Source: an uncultured Pseudobdellovibrionaceae bacterium (lineage in GTDB: Bacteria > Bdellovibrionota > Bdellovibrionia > Bdellovibrionales > JAMPXM01). Taken from it: 9,242 nucleotides of DNA. Where the stretch lies: the NCBI GenBank assembly GCA_934277865.1, contig CAKQVW010000099.1, positions 1-9,242 of the forward strand, given 5' to 3'. Below, one piece after another: positions 1 to 7,723 of the stretch; position 1 is the first letter of the stretch, and each line of letters starts with the position of its first letter. The position numbers and the translations under genes are program-made. The notes beneath the pieces are model-generated. The model had not been told where the DNA came from. It did not search any database and worked only from the letters and a program-made list of their open reading frames with translations.

Positions 1-1
1 G

Positions 2-1531
2 CACACGGCCATGGCCAAACTGGAAAAGCAGCTAGGACAAGAATGGCCAAGTGTTATAGGCGGAAAGGAAATCAAAACTGGCCGCTTGTTAAAGAGCGTG
101 AATCCTTCGCGACCAGACCAGGTGATCGGCCACGCCCATCTTTGCGGCGTGCAGGAAACAGAAAGCGCGCTCGTGGCCGCTCGCGATGCTTTCAAAGCTT
201 GGTCCAACACACCGGCTGAAGAACGCGCACGTCTTGTCGATAAGCTTGCCGACATCCTCGAGCGCGATCGTTTCGATTGGACGGCGCTTGAAGTGCTGGA
301 AGCCGGAAAACCATGGGATGAAGCCGACGGTGACCTCGCCGAAGCCGTGGATTTTTGCCGTTACTATGCACGCGACATGCGAAAGCTCACAAAAGGGCAA
401 AAGGTTGGCGGCGTACCTGGCGAAACAAGCCTTTATCACCACAAACCTCGCGGCGTCGTAGCCGTGATCGCACCGTGGAACTTCCCACTTGCGATCATCT
501 GCGGAATGGTCGCGGGCGCCGCCGTCACTGGCAACACGGTTGTGATGAAACCCGCCGAACAAACTCCGGTGATTGGAGCTTGGCTGATGCGCGCGATTCG
601 CGAAGCCGGCTTCCCAGCAGGTGTCGTGAACCTCGTGCAAGGTATCGGCGAGGAAATTGGCGATACACTTACGGGTTCACCGATCACGGCGATGATCGCG
701 TTCACAGGTTCAAAAAACGTCGGCCTTCACATCATGAAACAAGCCGCGATTGTGCAACCTGGACAACGCCATCTTAAAAAAGTCATGGCCGAACTTGGTG
801 GCAAAAACGCGATCATCATCGATAGCGATGCCGATCTCGACGAGGCGATTGGCGGAGTTCTTTACTCGGCCTTTGGCTTCAGCGGACAAAAGTGTTCGGC
901 CGCAAGTCGCGTGATCGTCTTGGATGAAATCTACGAGCGCTTCATGCGCCGACTCACGGAAGCGGCAAAGACCGTCAAGGTCCGCGCAGCTCACGAACCC
1001 GATGTGTTTGTCGGACCCGTCATCGACGAAGATGCGCAGAAACGAATTTTGGCAATGATCGAGATGGCAAAATCCGAAGGACGCGTCGTCTACCAAGGCG
1101 AAATTCCACAAACACCCGCGGGCGCCACACCAGGCTACTTCGTGCCGCCAACGATTATCGAAAACGTGAAGCCTGATGCGAGAATCGCGCAAGAAGAGGT
1201 CTTTGGACCTGTGCTTGCCGTGATCAAAGCAAAGAATATCGAAGAAGCCATCCAGATCGCCAACTCGGTTGAATATGGTCTCACAGGTGGTCTTTACTCG
1301 CGCAGCCCCGGAAACATCGAGTACGTGAAGCAGCACTTCGAAGTCGGAAACCTCTATATCAACCGCGGATGCACAGGCGCCATGGTCGATCGCCATCCGT
1401 TTGGTGGCTTTAAGATGTCAGGTGCTGGTTCAAAAACCGGAGGCCCTGAGTACCTCGTGCAGTTTATGGAACCTCGTGTGGTGACAGAGAACACGCTCCG
1501 CCGTGGCTTTGCGCCCGCGGACGAAGATTGA
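2..1531 (+). CDS. putA: L-glutamate gamma-semialdehyde (P5C) dehydrogenase, probably C-terminal half of bifunctional PutA; 5' end outside window
   Basis: This is an NAD(P)-dependent aldehyde dehydrogenase that oxidises glutamate semialdehyde/P5C to glutamate, the second step of proline catabolism. Counting from the first visible Met (position 11), the NAD-site APWNFP motif is at residues 154-159, a cofactor-contacting Lys at 180, FTGS at 231-234, the general-base Glu261 in ELGGK, the nucleophile Cys295 in GQKCSAASR, and EEVFGP at 395-400. The C-terminal NR-x-x-TGA...PFGG block is characteristic of P5C dehydrogenases rather than general ALDHs. All catalytic residues are intact. The frame stays open upstream of the Met to the window edge, and the approach to the domain (LGQEWPSVIGG) resembles the linker of fused proline dehydrogenase-P5CDH proteins. 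I therefore read it as truncated by the window; a stand-alone enzyme beginning slightly upstream is the alternative. No C-terminal extension follows the domain. The next gene begins within 15 bp. Confidence 0.9.
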   Translation, partial: HTAMAKLEKQLGQEWPSVIGGKEIKTGRLLKSVNPSRPDQVIGHAHLCGVQETESALVAARDAFKAWSNTPAEERARLVDKLADILERDRFDWTALEVLEAGKPWDEADGDLAEAVDFCRYYARDMRKLTKGQKVGGVPGETSLYHHKPRGVVAVIAPWNFPLAIICGMVAGAAVTGNTVVMKPAEQTPVIGAWLMRAIREAGFPAGVVNLVQGIGEEIGDTLTGSPITAMIAFTGSKNVGLHIMKQAAIVQPGQRHLKKVMAELGGKNAIIIDSDADLDEAIGGVLYSAFGFSGQKCSAASRVIVLDEIYERFMRRLTEAAKTVKVRAAHEPDVFVGPVIDEDAQKRILAMIEMAKSEGRVVYQGEIPQTPAGATPGYFVPPTIIENVKPDARIAQEEVFGPVLAVIKAKNIEEAIQIANSVEYGLTGGLYSRSPGNIEYVKQHFEVGNLYINRGCTGAMVDRHPFGGFKMSGAGSKTGGPEYLVQFMEPRVVTENTLRRGFAPADED

Positions 1532-1545
1532 TTGCGAAGATTAAG

Positions 1546-3336
1546 ATGTCAGAGAGCGTGAATACGAGCCCCCAAAAAAAGCAGCGCCCCTTACCACCCG
1601 CGAGAGTCGATGTTCGACGAGGTGTCACCTCGACACGCGCGATGGCAAAGGCCCTGGCAAAAACGCTCGCCAAGAGCGTGTTTCGAAAAGTCACGCACTC
1701 CGCCTACACGGCCTCGCTCCTGGCGCCGCGCCAGGCTTTTTTAAAGCGGTTAAAGAATCCCGAACTCGCTTCTAACCTGAAACTCAAAGCCATACTGGCT
1801 CGTAACGCCAACACCGAATTTGGTAAAGACCACCGCTTTGAGCGAATTGATTCGATCGCCGAGTTTCAGTCGCGAGTTCCGATTCGGACTTTTGACGAAC
1901 TCTCGCCTTATATCAGCCGCGCAGCGGATGGCCGCCCTGGTGTCTTGACCGAAGAAGACGTCGTGGCGTTTGAACGAACTAGTGGGTCGTCGAGTTTTTC
2001 CAAACTCATTCCCTACACCCGAGGTTTCCTGAACGAATTGGAGACCGCAACATCGGCTTGGCTTGGCGACGTGATCCTTCGTCATCCGCAGCTTCTTGGA
2101 AAACGCAGCTATTGGTCGATCTCTCCTGTGGTCCGTCGTGGCTCGCGCGCCACACACGGTGGAATCCCCATCGGCATGGAATCGGACCTGGAATACTTCA
2201 ACCCAGTGATTCGCACCATGCTCTCAGCTCTGATGGTGAAACCGCGCATCGGTCTGGTCGCAACCGACGATCTGGAGACCCGCATGCGTGAATGGCGCCT
2301 CGAAACGGCTGCCGCACTGCTGGAAGCTAAGGACCTAGGCCTGATCTCCATTTGGTCGCCCACGTTTTTATTTCCGATCTTTGAAACCATCGACCGCGAA
2401 TGGGATTCCGTCGTTCCATTGATTGAAAGTCGCAAACGTCGACTCGAACTCGATGCGATTCGCGAAACTATAGAACCCAGTGAAAACGAACAAGCCTTCT
2501 ACTCTCGCGTGTGGCCCAATCTGTCGGTGTTAAGCTGCTGGACCGACGGTCCATCGCACGACCCCGCCATGCGACTAGAGGATCTCCTGCCGGTGCAAAC
2601 CGAGGTCGAAGGCAAAGGCCTCCTTGCAACCGAAGGGGTGGTCACGATTCCGTTTTCAGGCTCACCAGATCCTGTGGTGGCCGTCGGTAGTCACTTCCTT
2701 GAGTTCCTCGACCTTGAGCAGCTGCAGGCACGTCCTCGCCTTCCACACGAATTGAAAACCGGCGGCCTCTACTCGCCGCTGTTAACAACCTCGGGCGGAC
2801 TTTATCGGTACCACCTTCGCGACATGCTGTATTGCACGGGTCGGAATCGCAATACACCCACGCTTCGATTTCGTGGACGCATCGACAAAACGAGCGACCT
2901 CTGCGGTGAAAAACTCGACGCCGCCCAAGTGGAACGAGCGTTTGAGATCGCAGCCAGTATCACCGGCTTTCGACCCGACTTCTTTTTGCTCTCGCCGGAA
3001 TTCGACGGACCGTTTCGTTACCGGGCCTTCCTCGAACTCGCCACCAAAAACGGCGAATCGCGCCCCCGCCACGAGGTGCAACGCTTCTTAGAGGCGTTCG
3101 AGCGAGCGCTGAAAGAAAACCCGCACTACGCCTACGCACTGGATCTCAAACAGCTCTCGCCCATCGAAGGCACTTTGATTGAGCGCGGAATTGAAACTTG
3201 GGAACGGCATATGTTGGCGCAAGGCCATCGCCTGGGGGATTTGAAACTCACCAAGCTTGATTCGAAATACAACTGGCGCGAGATCTTTGAGGCTGTCACG
3301 GTGACTCATCTCACCAGACGTGAGCCCTCAAACTAA
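1546..3336 (+). CDS. GH3 auxin-responsive promoter family protein (acyl-adenylating / acyl-amino-acid ligase-like)
   Basis: This is a full-length bacterial GH3-family protein of about 596 aa. Plant GH3 enzymes are ANL-superfamily ligases that adenylate a carboxylic acid (auxin, jasmonate) and conjugate it to an amino acid; substrates of bacterial members are largely unknown. Visible landmarks are the N-terminal 'NA-TEFG-DH' entry near residues 87-96, the ATP-binding RTSGSSSFSKLIPYT loop (144-158), SYWSISP (188-194), ISIWSPTF (267-274), the GLYRYHLRD motif (418-426) and the GRIDKTSDLCGEKL hinge (444-457). The small C-terminal lobe follows. The usual YR-x-GD motif reads YHLRD here: Gly is replaced by Arg and the Asp is kept. 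Start choice is uncertain. TTG 1528 overlaps the upstream stop, ATG 1546 has a weak GAAGA five bases upstream, and ATG 1642 lacks any ribosome-binding site but removes a disordered Lys/Arg/Pro-rich leader. No signal peptide is seen, so it is probably cytoplasmic and cotranscribed with the dehydrogenase gene. Confidence 0.85.
   Translation: MSESVNTSPQKKQRPLPPARVDVRRGVTSTRAMAKALAKTLAKSVFRKVTHSAYTASLLAPRQAFLKRLKNPELASNLKLKAILARNANTEFGKDHRFERIDSIAEFQSRVPIRTFDELSPYISRAADGRPGVLTEEDVVAFERTSGSSSFSKLIPYTRGFLNELETATSAWLGDVILRHPQLLGKRSYWSISPVVRRGSRATHGGIPIGMESDLEYFNPVIRTMLSALMVKPRIGLVATDDLETRMREWRLETAAALLEAKDLGLISIWSPTFLFPIFETIDREWDSVVPLIESRKRRLELDAIRETIEPSENEQAFYSRVWPNLSVLSCWTDGPSHDPAMRLEDLLPVQTEVEGKGLLATEGVVTIPFSGSPDPVVAVGSHFLEFLDLEQLQARPRLPHELKTGGLYSPLLTTSGGLYRYHLRDMLYCTGRNRNTPTLRFRGRIDKTSDLCGEKLDAAQVERAFEIAASITGFRPDFFLLSPEFDGPFRYRAFLELATKNGESRPRHEVQRFLEAFERALKENPHYAYALDLKQLSPIEGTLIERGIETWERHMLAQGHRLGDLKLTKLDSKYNWREIFEAVTVTHLTRREPSN
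1719..1742 (+). terminator. Intrinsic-terminator-like hairpin inside the GH3 reading frame
   Basis: CCTGGCG (1719-1725) and CGCCAGG (1729-1735) form a perfect 7-bp GC-rich stem with a CCG loop. One C and then six T residues (1737-1742) follow. This has the full form of a rho-independent terminator on the plus strand. It falls about 170 nt inside the GH3 gene counted from ATG 1546. GH3-family homology already begins around it and no usual in-frame start codon follows closely, so it must lie in translated sequence. Translating ribosomes would normally mask it; poor translation would let it stop transcription. The form is directly visible, but activity is inference. Confidence 0.5.
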
Positions 3337-3342
3337 GAAGCC

Positions 3343-4569
3343 CTAAAACTCCCAGGCTTGGTAGAGATCACCCTTGGCACCATGGTAGTGAAGCACCGAA
3401 CCGGCATTCACTGTTACAAAACCAAATTGAGTGGTCTGCAGAGTTTCGATGAGTTCACGAGTTGGAATCTCGACAGGCGTCTTGCCATAACCCGTGGGCA
3501 TACCGGCGGCACCCCAACAAAAAACTTTTCCCCAAACATCAACAGCACACGAGCTATGCGCACCAGAGCTGATCTGCTTGGCAGCCGCTAGGCGACTGAC
3601 TTCAACTGGCCGAGATGAGTTGGTATTCGTGCCGTCGCCCAATTGACCATATCGGTTGTCGCCCCAGCACATGACCTTGCCAGAGTTCAAGCGCGCACAG
3701 GTGAAGCTCGTACCATAACCAGCCGAGACCTCAGCTGCATCATCAATTTCCGCCACTGGTACTGGCCGCCGACTGACTCTTGCCAAATCGTGTCCCACCT
3801 GCCCAAAGCCATTGTCACCCCAACACATGACCACGTTGCTCTTCAGGCGAACACACGCATGGTTTGAACCCACACTCAACTGAGTGGCGTTTGAAACTCC
3901 AAGCACTTGCTGTGGTTCGGAGTAATTTTTTGTCTCCGTGTCGACGCCGACAAGGCCGACCGAATTGTCACCCCAGCACCAAACCGTCCCGTCTTGCACC
4001 AAGGCACACGCCGTGTTCACAGCCGTCGCGATCTCGGCAACGTTCGCGAGTCCCGGAACTTCGCGCGCCTCCAGCCGAATGGCAGGCTGATCCGAACCCA
4101 GCTGTCCGAGATTGTTGCTGCCCCAGCACTTCACTTTTTTGTCAGCCATCAAGGCGCAGCCATAGTAGTGAGAATTGACGACTTTCACAGCTCCCGCAGA
4201 TCCTTCGATTTCCACCGACTCAAAAGCTTTCGCCGGCGGCTTTGAAAAAAGACTGAAAAAGAAGTTCCCCGAACAGCGCACACTCTGCTCAGGCTCGACG
4301 ACGGCACAGCTCATCGCACCCTCTCGACTCGAGTACGACGTCACGTGATACTTCGAATTCAAAACAGGTTTAGCCGCGAAACCGTCTTCCGAACTCGCCA
4401 GCGAACTCTCATGAACGTGATCAAGCGGCGGCGCACAGTTTTGATAAGCCAAGACCACCGAAAGCGCCAGCACAGCCAAACTTGCCGGTTTGTACCAGTT
4501 TGTTCCGCGCGGTTGGCCACGGCTTGGGCCGCGAGCGTTTTTCTCAGGAGCACCCGCGTTCACGGCCAT
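3343..4569 (-). CDS. Secreted, probably lipid-anchored RCC1-repeat beta-propeller protein
   Basis: This 408-aa protein has a long basic N-region, a hydrophobic segment at about residues 29-41 and then Tyr-Gln-Asn-Cys45, which looks like a non-canonical lipobox. The rest is RCC1-type repeats of the form C-A-L-x-x-x-G-x-V-x-C-W-G-x-N-x-x-G-Q-L-G. Cys pairs lie at 138/148, 188/198, 239/249, 291/301 and 341/351, each C-x9-C, at 50-52 residue spacing. A degenerate blade precedes them (C88/C99), and a last one near 384-397 lacks both cysteines, so seven blades could close a complete propeller. RCC1 propellers are usually binding platforms; the ligand here is unknown. The regular Cys pairs fit disulfides in an oxidising compartment. 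The start ATG overlaps the end of the upstream rhomboid gene by 10 bp and has GGAAAGG five bases upstream, so it is probably translationally coupled. The gene ends 6 bp from the convergent GH3 stop. Confidence 0.8.
   Translation of the reverse strand: MAVNAGAPEKNARGPSRGQPRGTNWYKPASLAVLALSVVLAYQNCAPPLDHVHESSLASSEDGFAAKPVLNSKYHVTSYSSREGAMSCAVVEPEQSVRCSGNFFFSLFSKPPAKAFESVEIEGSAGAVKVVNSHYYGCALMADKKVKCWGSNNLGQLGSDQPAIRLEAREVPGLANVAEIATAVNTACALVQDGTVWCWGDNSVGLVGVDTETKNYSEPQQVLGVSNATQLSVGSNHACVRLKSNVVMCWGDNGFGQVGHDLARVSRRPVPVAEIDDAAEVSAGYGTSFTCARLNSGKVMCWGDNRYGQLGDGTNTNSSRPVEVSRLAAAKQISSGAHSSCAVDVWGKVFCWGAAGMPTGYGKTPVEIPTRELIETLQTTQFGFVTVNAGSVLHYHGAKGDLYQAWEF
3379..4308 (-). repeat. About 150-bp tandem coding repeats (RCC1 blades)
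   Basis: The plus strand shows a recurring CCCCAGCAC/CCCCAACA block near 3511, 3662, 3826, 3973 and 4121. It is the complement of codons for the Cys-Trp-Gly core of each RCC1 blade. Spacing is about 147-164 bp. Similarity holds mainly at the core and is weak between cores, so these are diverged protein repeats, not recent DNA duplications. Confidence 0.75.
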
Positions 4570-5570
4570 ATCGGCCTTTCCGCGGAGCCCGTCAATCGGG
4601 CCGAAGAGGCCGCCGTGCCGGTGACACCTTGACGGAGCTCCTCAAAGGATTCCGGACGTGGTTTGAAAACAAAACTTAAAAGGAAACCAACAAGTGCGCC
4701 ACCAATGTGCGCGGTGTACGCCACACCAGAAAGCCCAGGCTGCGAAGCCACCCACCCACTGAGATCAGGCAGCACAAACCCCGGAATCAAAACCCACGCC
4801 GGAAGCCAAGCGACTCCGTAGTAACCACGCATTGGCAAAAGCCAATAGACAAATGGCAAACGGCGAGACGTATCACTTGCGGCCATCGCAATCAAACTCG
4901 ACACGGCAGCGCTGGCTCCCACCATCGGTGATGCGGAAAGACCAGAAAGCAGCACATAGGCAAGTGCCCCACCCAAACCACCCGACCAAATCGTAACCGC
5001 TACGGCTTTCCAGCCACGTGTGTGTTCGATGAACGTGCCAAATAACAAGAGGAACAACATATTCCAGAAAAGATGAATCGCTCCCGAGTGTGTAATTTGA
5101 TAGGTGATCCACTGAAACGGTCCCGAATGCCCAGCAGAGAGTCCCATGCGATACGAGGGATGGACTTCCTGAATGAGGTTGAGGCGTTCGATGGACTTTT
5201 GCCACCTGGCGATCATGATGTCGTCACCAGGAAGTTCCGCAGCCGGCTTGCGGCTCACGTTTTCCATAAAATCCGCACGACGAAGTGCCAAGTGTCCAAG
5301 TAACTGGCGAGCGTCCGAACTGCCTTTTAAACTTCTCTCCGAGAGGCTTTGTATGCCGGCCGGCTCACCTTCGAGCTTCATCGCGGCCGCAAACAAAACA
5401 CCATTGGTCTCGATGAAGGTGTCGTCATCGAGAAGTGTTTCAATCGCTTGATCGGCGGCAAGATACGCAGGAAACGTCATGGCGAACATCCCTACGTTGA
5501 TCGCAACCATGATCCAAGTTACTGGCGCACGGTGAAACCAAAGCAGTCCTCTCAAGAGAGGGAAGATCAT
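4560..5570 (-). CDS. Rhomboid family intramembrane serine protease with an enlarged first loop
   Basis: Rhomboid proteases cut transmembrane segments within the lipid bilayer using a Ser-His dyad. Here TM1 is about residues 17-38. The HSGAIHLFWN block has His161, His166 and Asn170, matching the H-x4-H-x3-N oxyanion-side pattern of GlpG. The nucleophile is Ser220 in VGAS, and His288 in AYTAHIGG is the base, so the enzyme looks active. The residue after the nucleophile is Ala, where Gly is usual. Between TM1 and the HxxxN helix lie about 125 residues, roughly 95 more than in GlpG. They are charged and mostly helical-looking (about 41-150) and probably form an extracytoplasmic L1 domain. The cytoplasmic tail is about 34 residues. 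The start ATG has GGGAGG six bases upstream and overlaps the stop of the preceding RDD gene as ATGA; its own 3' end overlaps the RCC1 gene start by 10 bp. Confidence 0.88.
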   Translation of the reverse strand: MIFPLLRGLLWFHRAPVTWIMVAINVGMFAMTFPAYLAADQAIETLLDDDTFIETNGVLFAAAMKLEGEPAGIQSLSERSLKGSSDARQLLGHLALRRADFMENVSRKPAAELPGDDIMIARWQKSIERLNLIQEVHPSYRMGLSAGHSGPFQWITYQITHSGAIHLFWNMLFLLLFGTFIEHTRGWKAVAVTIWSGGLGGALAYVLLSGLSASPMVGASAAVSSLIAMAASDTSRRLPFVYWLLPMRGYYGVAWLPAWVLIPGFVLPDLSGWVASQPGLSGVAYTAHIGGALVGFLLSFVFKPRPESFEELRQGVTGTAASSARLTGSAERPIWP

Positions 5571-7723
5571 CTGCGCCCTCCCGAGCGCCGAATCGCTTCG
5601 AGAATTTCAAGATCCGAAGAACGCAAGGCCTCCATCTTGCCTCGGCCGAGATCGCGAGACGACGGAACCAAACTGGCCGGCAGACGTGCTCGTTCGGAGG
5701 AGTCTAAAATTTCGGCGGCCAGTTTCTTTTTACCGGCACGCCAAGCGGCGACCGCGACACGATTGCGCAGTCCACGGTCGTTTTCAAATTCAAATCCGGA
5801 ACCTAGCAACACACCGACTTCCGTTGCCGATCGCCAGTCTCCTCGCCGTGCCAGCGTCTCAAACAGCGCACGCCCCCAGTCACCGTATCGTCTCGCATTG
5901 GGCGACTGAAACCAACGTTCGCGAAGCTCCGAGATTTCGGCCTGAGCGGCACGGTCGCTTGCGGGTTTTCGACTCAACTCTTCAAGAAGTCGGATATTGG
6001 CTTCGGTGACAAACAAATCTGTTTGGTTTTCGGGGCGAGAGACCCTCGAAGCCAATTTACGTAAGAGGTCGACCCCCTTGTCGCGCTCGCTAGAACGCAT
6101 CAGGCGTATCGACTCAAACAACTCTTTCCCGCGATCTTCCATCACGTGACTTGCGAGATTTGTCAGAAGGCTTGTCGTGCCACGTCCGGCACTGATTCGG
6201 CACTCCGCGTGTCTGGCGCTGGCCAACAAAAAGCTGGGTACCGAATAGTCACCACTGGCCTCATCCGCCGCATTCTGCATCATTTCGCAGGCTCGCATCG
6301 CATCGGCCGAACAAGGAGAGACGGACTTTTCTGACGCGAGGTCAAACAGCCCCTCTTCGTAGAGCTCGCGACTACAGAGCCACGATGTGACAACCACACG
6401 ACTTCGCTGTGGAAGCGCATCGGCGCTCGCAAAGACGGTGGCCTTTGATTGCTCTTTTTGTCCTAAACGCCAAAGTGCACGCGCCCGGTATTCAACAAGC
6501 TTGGCACCGATCGCGAGATGGCGGCCTGGCTCACTGGCCAAACGAAGAATCAAATCCGGATCCGCCTTCATCTGAAAGAGTTCCCTAAGAACCAACAACC
6601 GATACCAGTCAGCCGCCTCAGTCCCCGAACGCGCTCGCCGAGAATCATGCGGTAGCATGGATCTGGCGAGGCCTTCTATTTTTTCCGTCAATGTGGAATC
6701 GTCCAAACGTTTGGACTCGGCTGTTTCGCTGAACTCATCTTCTTCTGCCGAGGCAAGAAACCGTCCTTCGTAGGACTCTGATAGCGAGCGGTACCATCCC
6801 ACAAGGCGGCACGCCTCGGAGTCCGGCTCGAGATCACAAACCTTGGCAAAGTACTTTTCTGATTCTTCGGGATCTTGCTGAAAACGGGTCAAGCCCTTGG
6901 CAAGATAACCCAGCACACGGCCACCGTTGTTCCAAAGCGCATAGTCGGCCTCGGTTTCAAGGCAGCCCGTGTCGACATACCCCGCCGCAGACAAACTCAA
7001 AGCGACGTGAATTCTGGTCGGCGCACGATCGGGTCTTTCCCAAGTCGACTCGGCGGCCGAGACATCCTCGCAAAGCCGTGGAGCACTGGCGACTTCGTCC
7101 AAACGCGCACGTTCACGCAGCAAAACAAACTGCGACGTCAGCACCAGTGTCGCAAAAAACATCATCATCGATGTCATCATCGAACCCGCCGCAAGTTCTG
7201 TGAGCTTTGGCGGAGCCGACTGGCGCTTGGTGTTCACCGATCGCACTTCCGTGTCAGCGGCGCGATCATGAAGCGGACGTCGTCGTGGATTGCTATACAC
7301 TCCAAAAAAGGGAGCTCCAAAGAAGAGCACACTTCCCCACCACGTCATCGCACGCAAAAACGCATTAAAGAGCCGCGGTTTCTCACCCGTCCAGACATCA
7401 ATGACACGAAGACCGAAGATCGCGCGCCCCGGTGTCGTTCCCCAGATTCCAACAAAAAAGGTTTCCCAGATAACTCCGATAAAAATCGCGGCAATCAAAC
7501 TTTGCAGAAGTGCGATGTCGGATTCGGCGATGCGGTCTAAGAGCCTAGCTTCGCCAACGGCCCGACGAAAAGGAGACATGGCAAGCGCCATCACCGGCGC
7601 AAGTAAGATGAAATCCGCAACGTGCGAAGCCATGCGATCCAAAGGAAGGGCGACGTGCGATTTGCCACGATTTTCCGAGCCGGATCGGCTGCGCGGCGAC
7701 TCAAATGGATCGTGAATGACCAT
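5567..7723 (-). CDS. RDD-domain membrane protein fused to a large helical-repeat domain
   Basis: Residues 25-160 form an RDD domain: Arg30 and Asp37 in DRMASHVADF, GTTPGRAIFGLRVID at 95-109, and SNPRRRPLHDRAADTEV at 144-160, with hydrophobic helices near 35-51, 70-95 and 125-143. A fourth Met-rich helix (about 181-201) leads into about 515 residues of charged, Ala/Leu/Arg-rich, probably alpha-helical repeats. One segment (about 270-313, ending KVCDLEPDSEACRLVGWY) looks TPR/Sel1-like. Cysteines recur at 296/305 and 471/479. RDD domains are often placed in transport or membrane roles, but no function is secure; I do not recognise the C-terminal domain. Which side of the membrane it occupies is uncertain. 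The start ATG has no clear ribosome-binding site. Its stop overlaps the rhomboid start by 4 bp, so the two are likely coexpressed and may act together. Confidence 0.82.
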   Translation of the reverse strand: MVIHDPFESPRSRSGSENRGKSHVALPLDRMASHVADFILLAPVMALAMSPFRRAVGEARLLDRIAESDIALLQSLIAAIFIGVIWETFFVGIWGTTPGRAIFGLRVIDVWTGEKPRLFNAFLRAMTWWGSVLFFGAPFFGVYSNPRRRPLHDRAADTEVRSVNTKRQSAPPKLTELAAGSMMTSMMMFFATLVLTSQFVLLRERARLDEVASAPRLCEDVSAAESTWERPDRAPTRIHVALSLSAAGYVDTGCLETEADYALWNNGGRVLGYLAKGLTRFQQDPEESEKYFAKVCDLEPDSEACRLVGWYRSLSESYEGRFLASAEEDEFSETAESKRLDDSTLTEKIEGLARSMLPHDSRRARSGTEAADWYRLLVLRELFQMKADPDLILRLASEPGRHLAIGAKLVEYRARALWRLGQKEQSKATVFASADALPQRSRVVVTSWLCSRELYEEGLFDLASEKSVSPCSADAMRACEMMQNAADEASGDYSVPSFLLASARHAECRISAGRGTTSLLTNLASHVMEDRGKELFESIRLMRSSERDKGVDLLRKLASRVSRPENQTDLFVTEANIRLLEELSRKPASDRAAQAEISELRERWFQSPNARRYGDWGRALFETLARRGDWRSATEVGVLLGSGFEFENDRGLRNRVAVAAWRAGKKKLAAEILDSSERARLPASLVPSSRDLGRGKMEALRSSDLEILEAIRRSGGRR

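Noticed and set aside
710..1396. 228-codon open frame antisense to the P5C dehydrogenase gene
   Set aside because: It mirrors a strongly conserved ALDH coding region, shows no family motif and has no ribosome-binding site; long antisense frames are common in such genes.
4560..4640. Possible frameshift where rhomboid and RCC1 genes overlap
   Set aside because: Both frames have intact ends: the rhomboid catalytic core is complete before this point and the RCC1 gene has its own SD and export signal, so it is a normal overlap.
5349..5909. 186-codon plus-strand frame across the rhomboid/RDD junction
   Set aside because: It is low-complexity Arg/Ser-rich, antisense to two supported genes, and has no credible start signal.
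7159..7184. ATCATCATC-rich stretch resembling a simple repeat
   Set aside because: It encodes the Met-rich helix (Ser-Met-Met-Thr-Ser-Met-Met-Met) of the RDD fusion and is not long or regular enough to be a repeat element.
6875..7540. 221-codon plus-strand frame opposite the RDD-fusion gene
   Set aside because: Its translation is Arg/Thr/His-rich without hydrophobic pattern, and the opposite strand carries clear RDD motifs.
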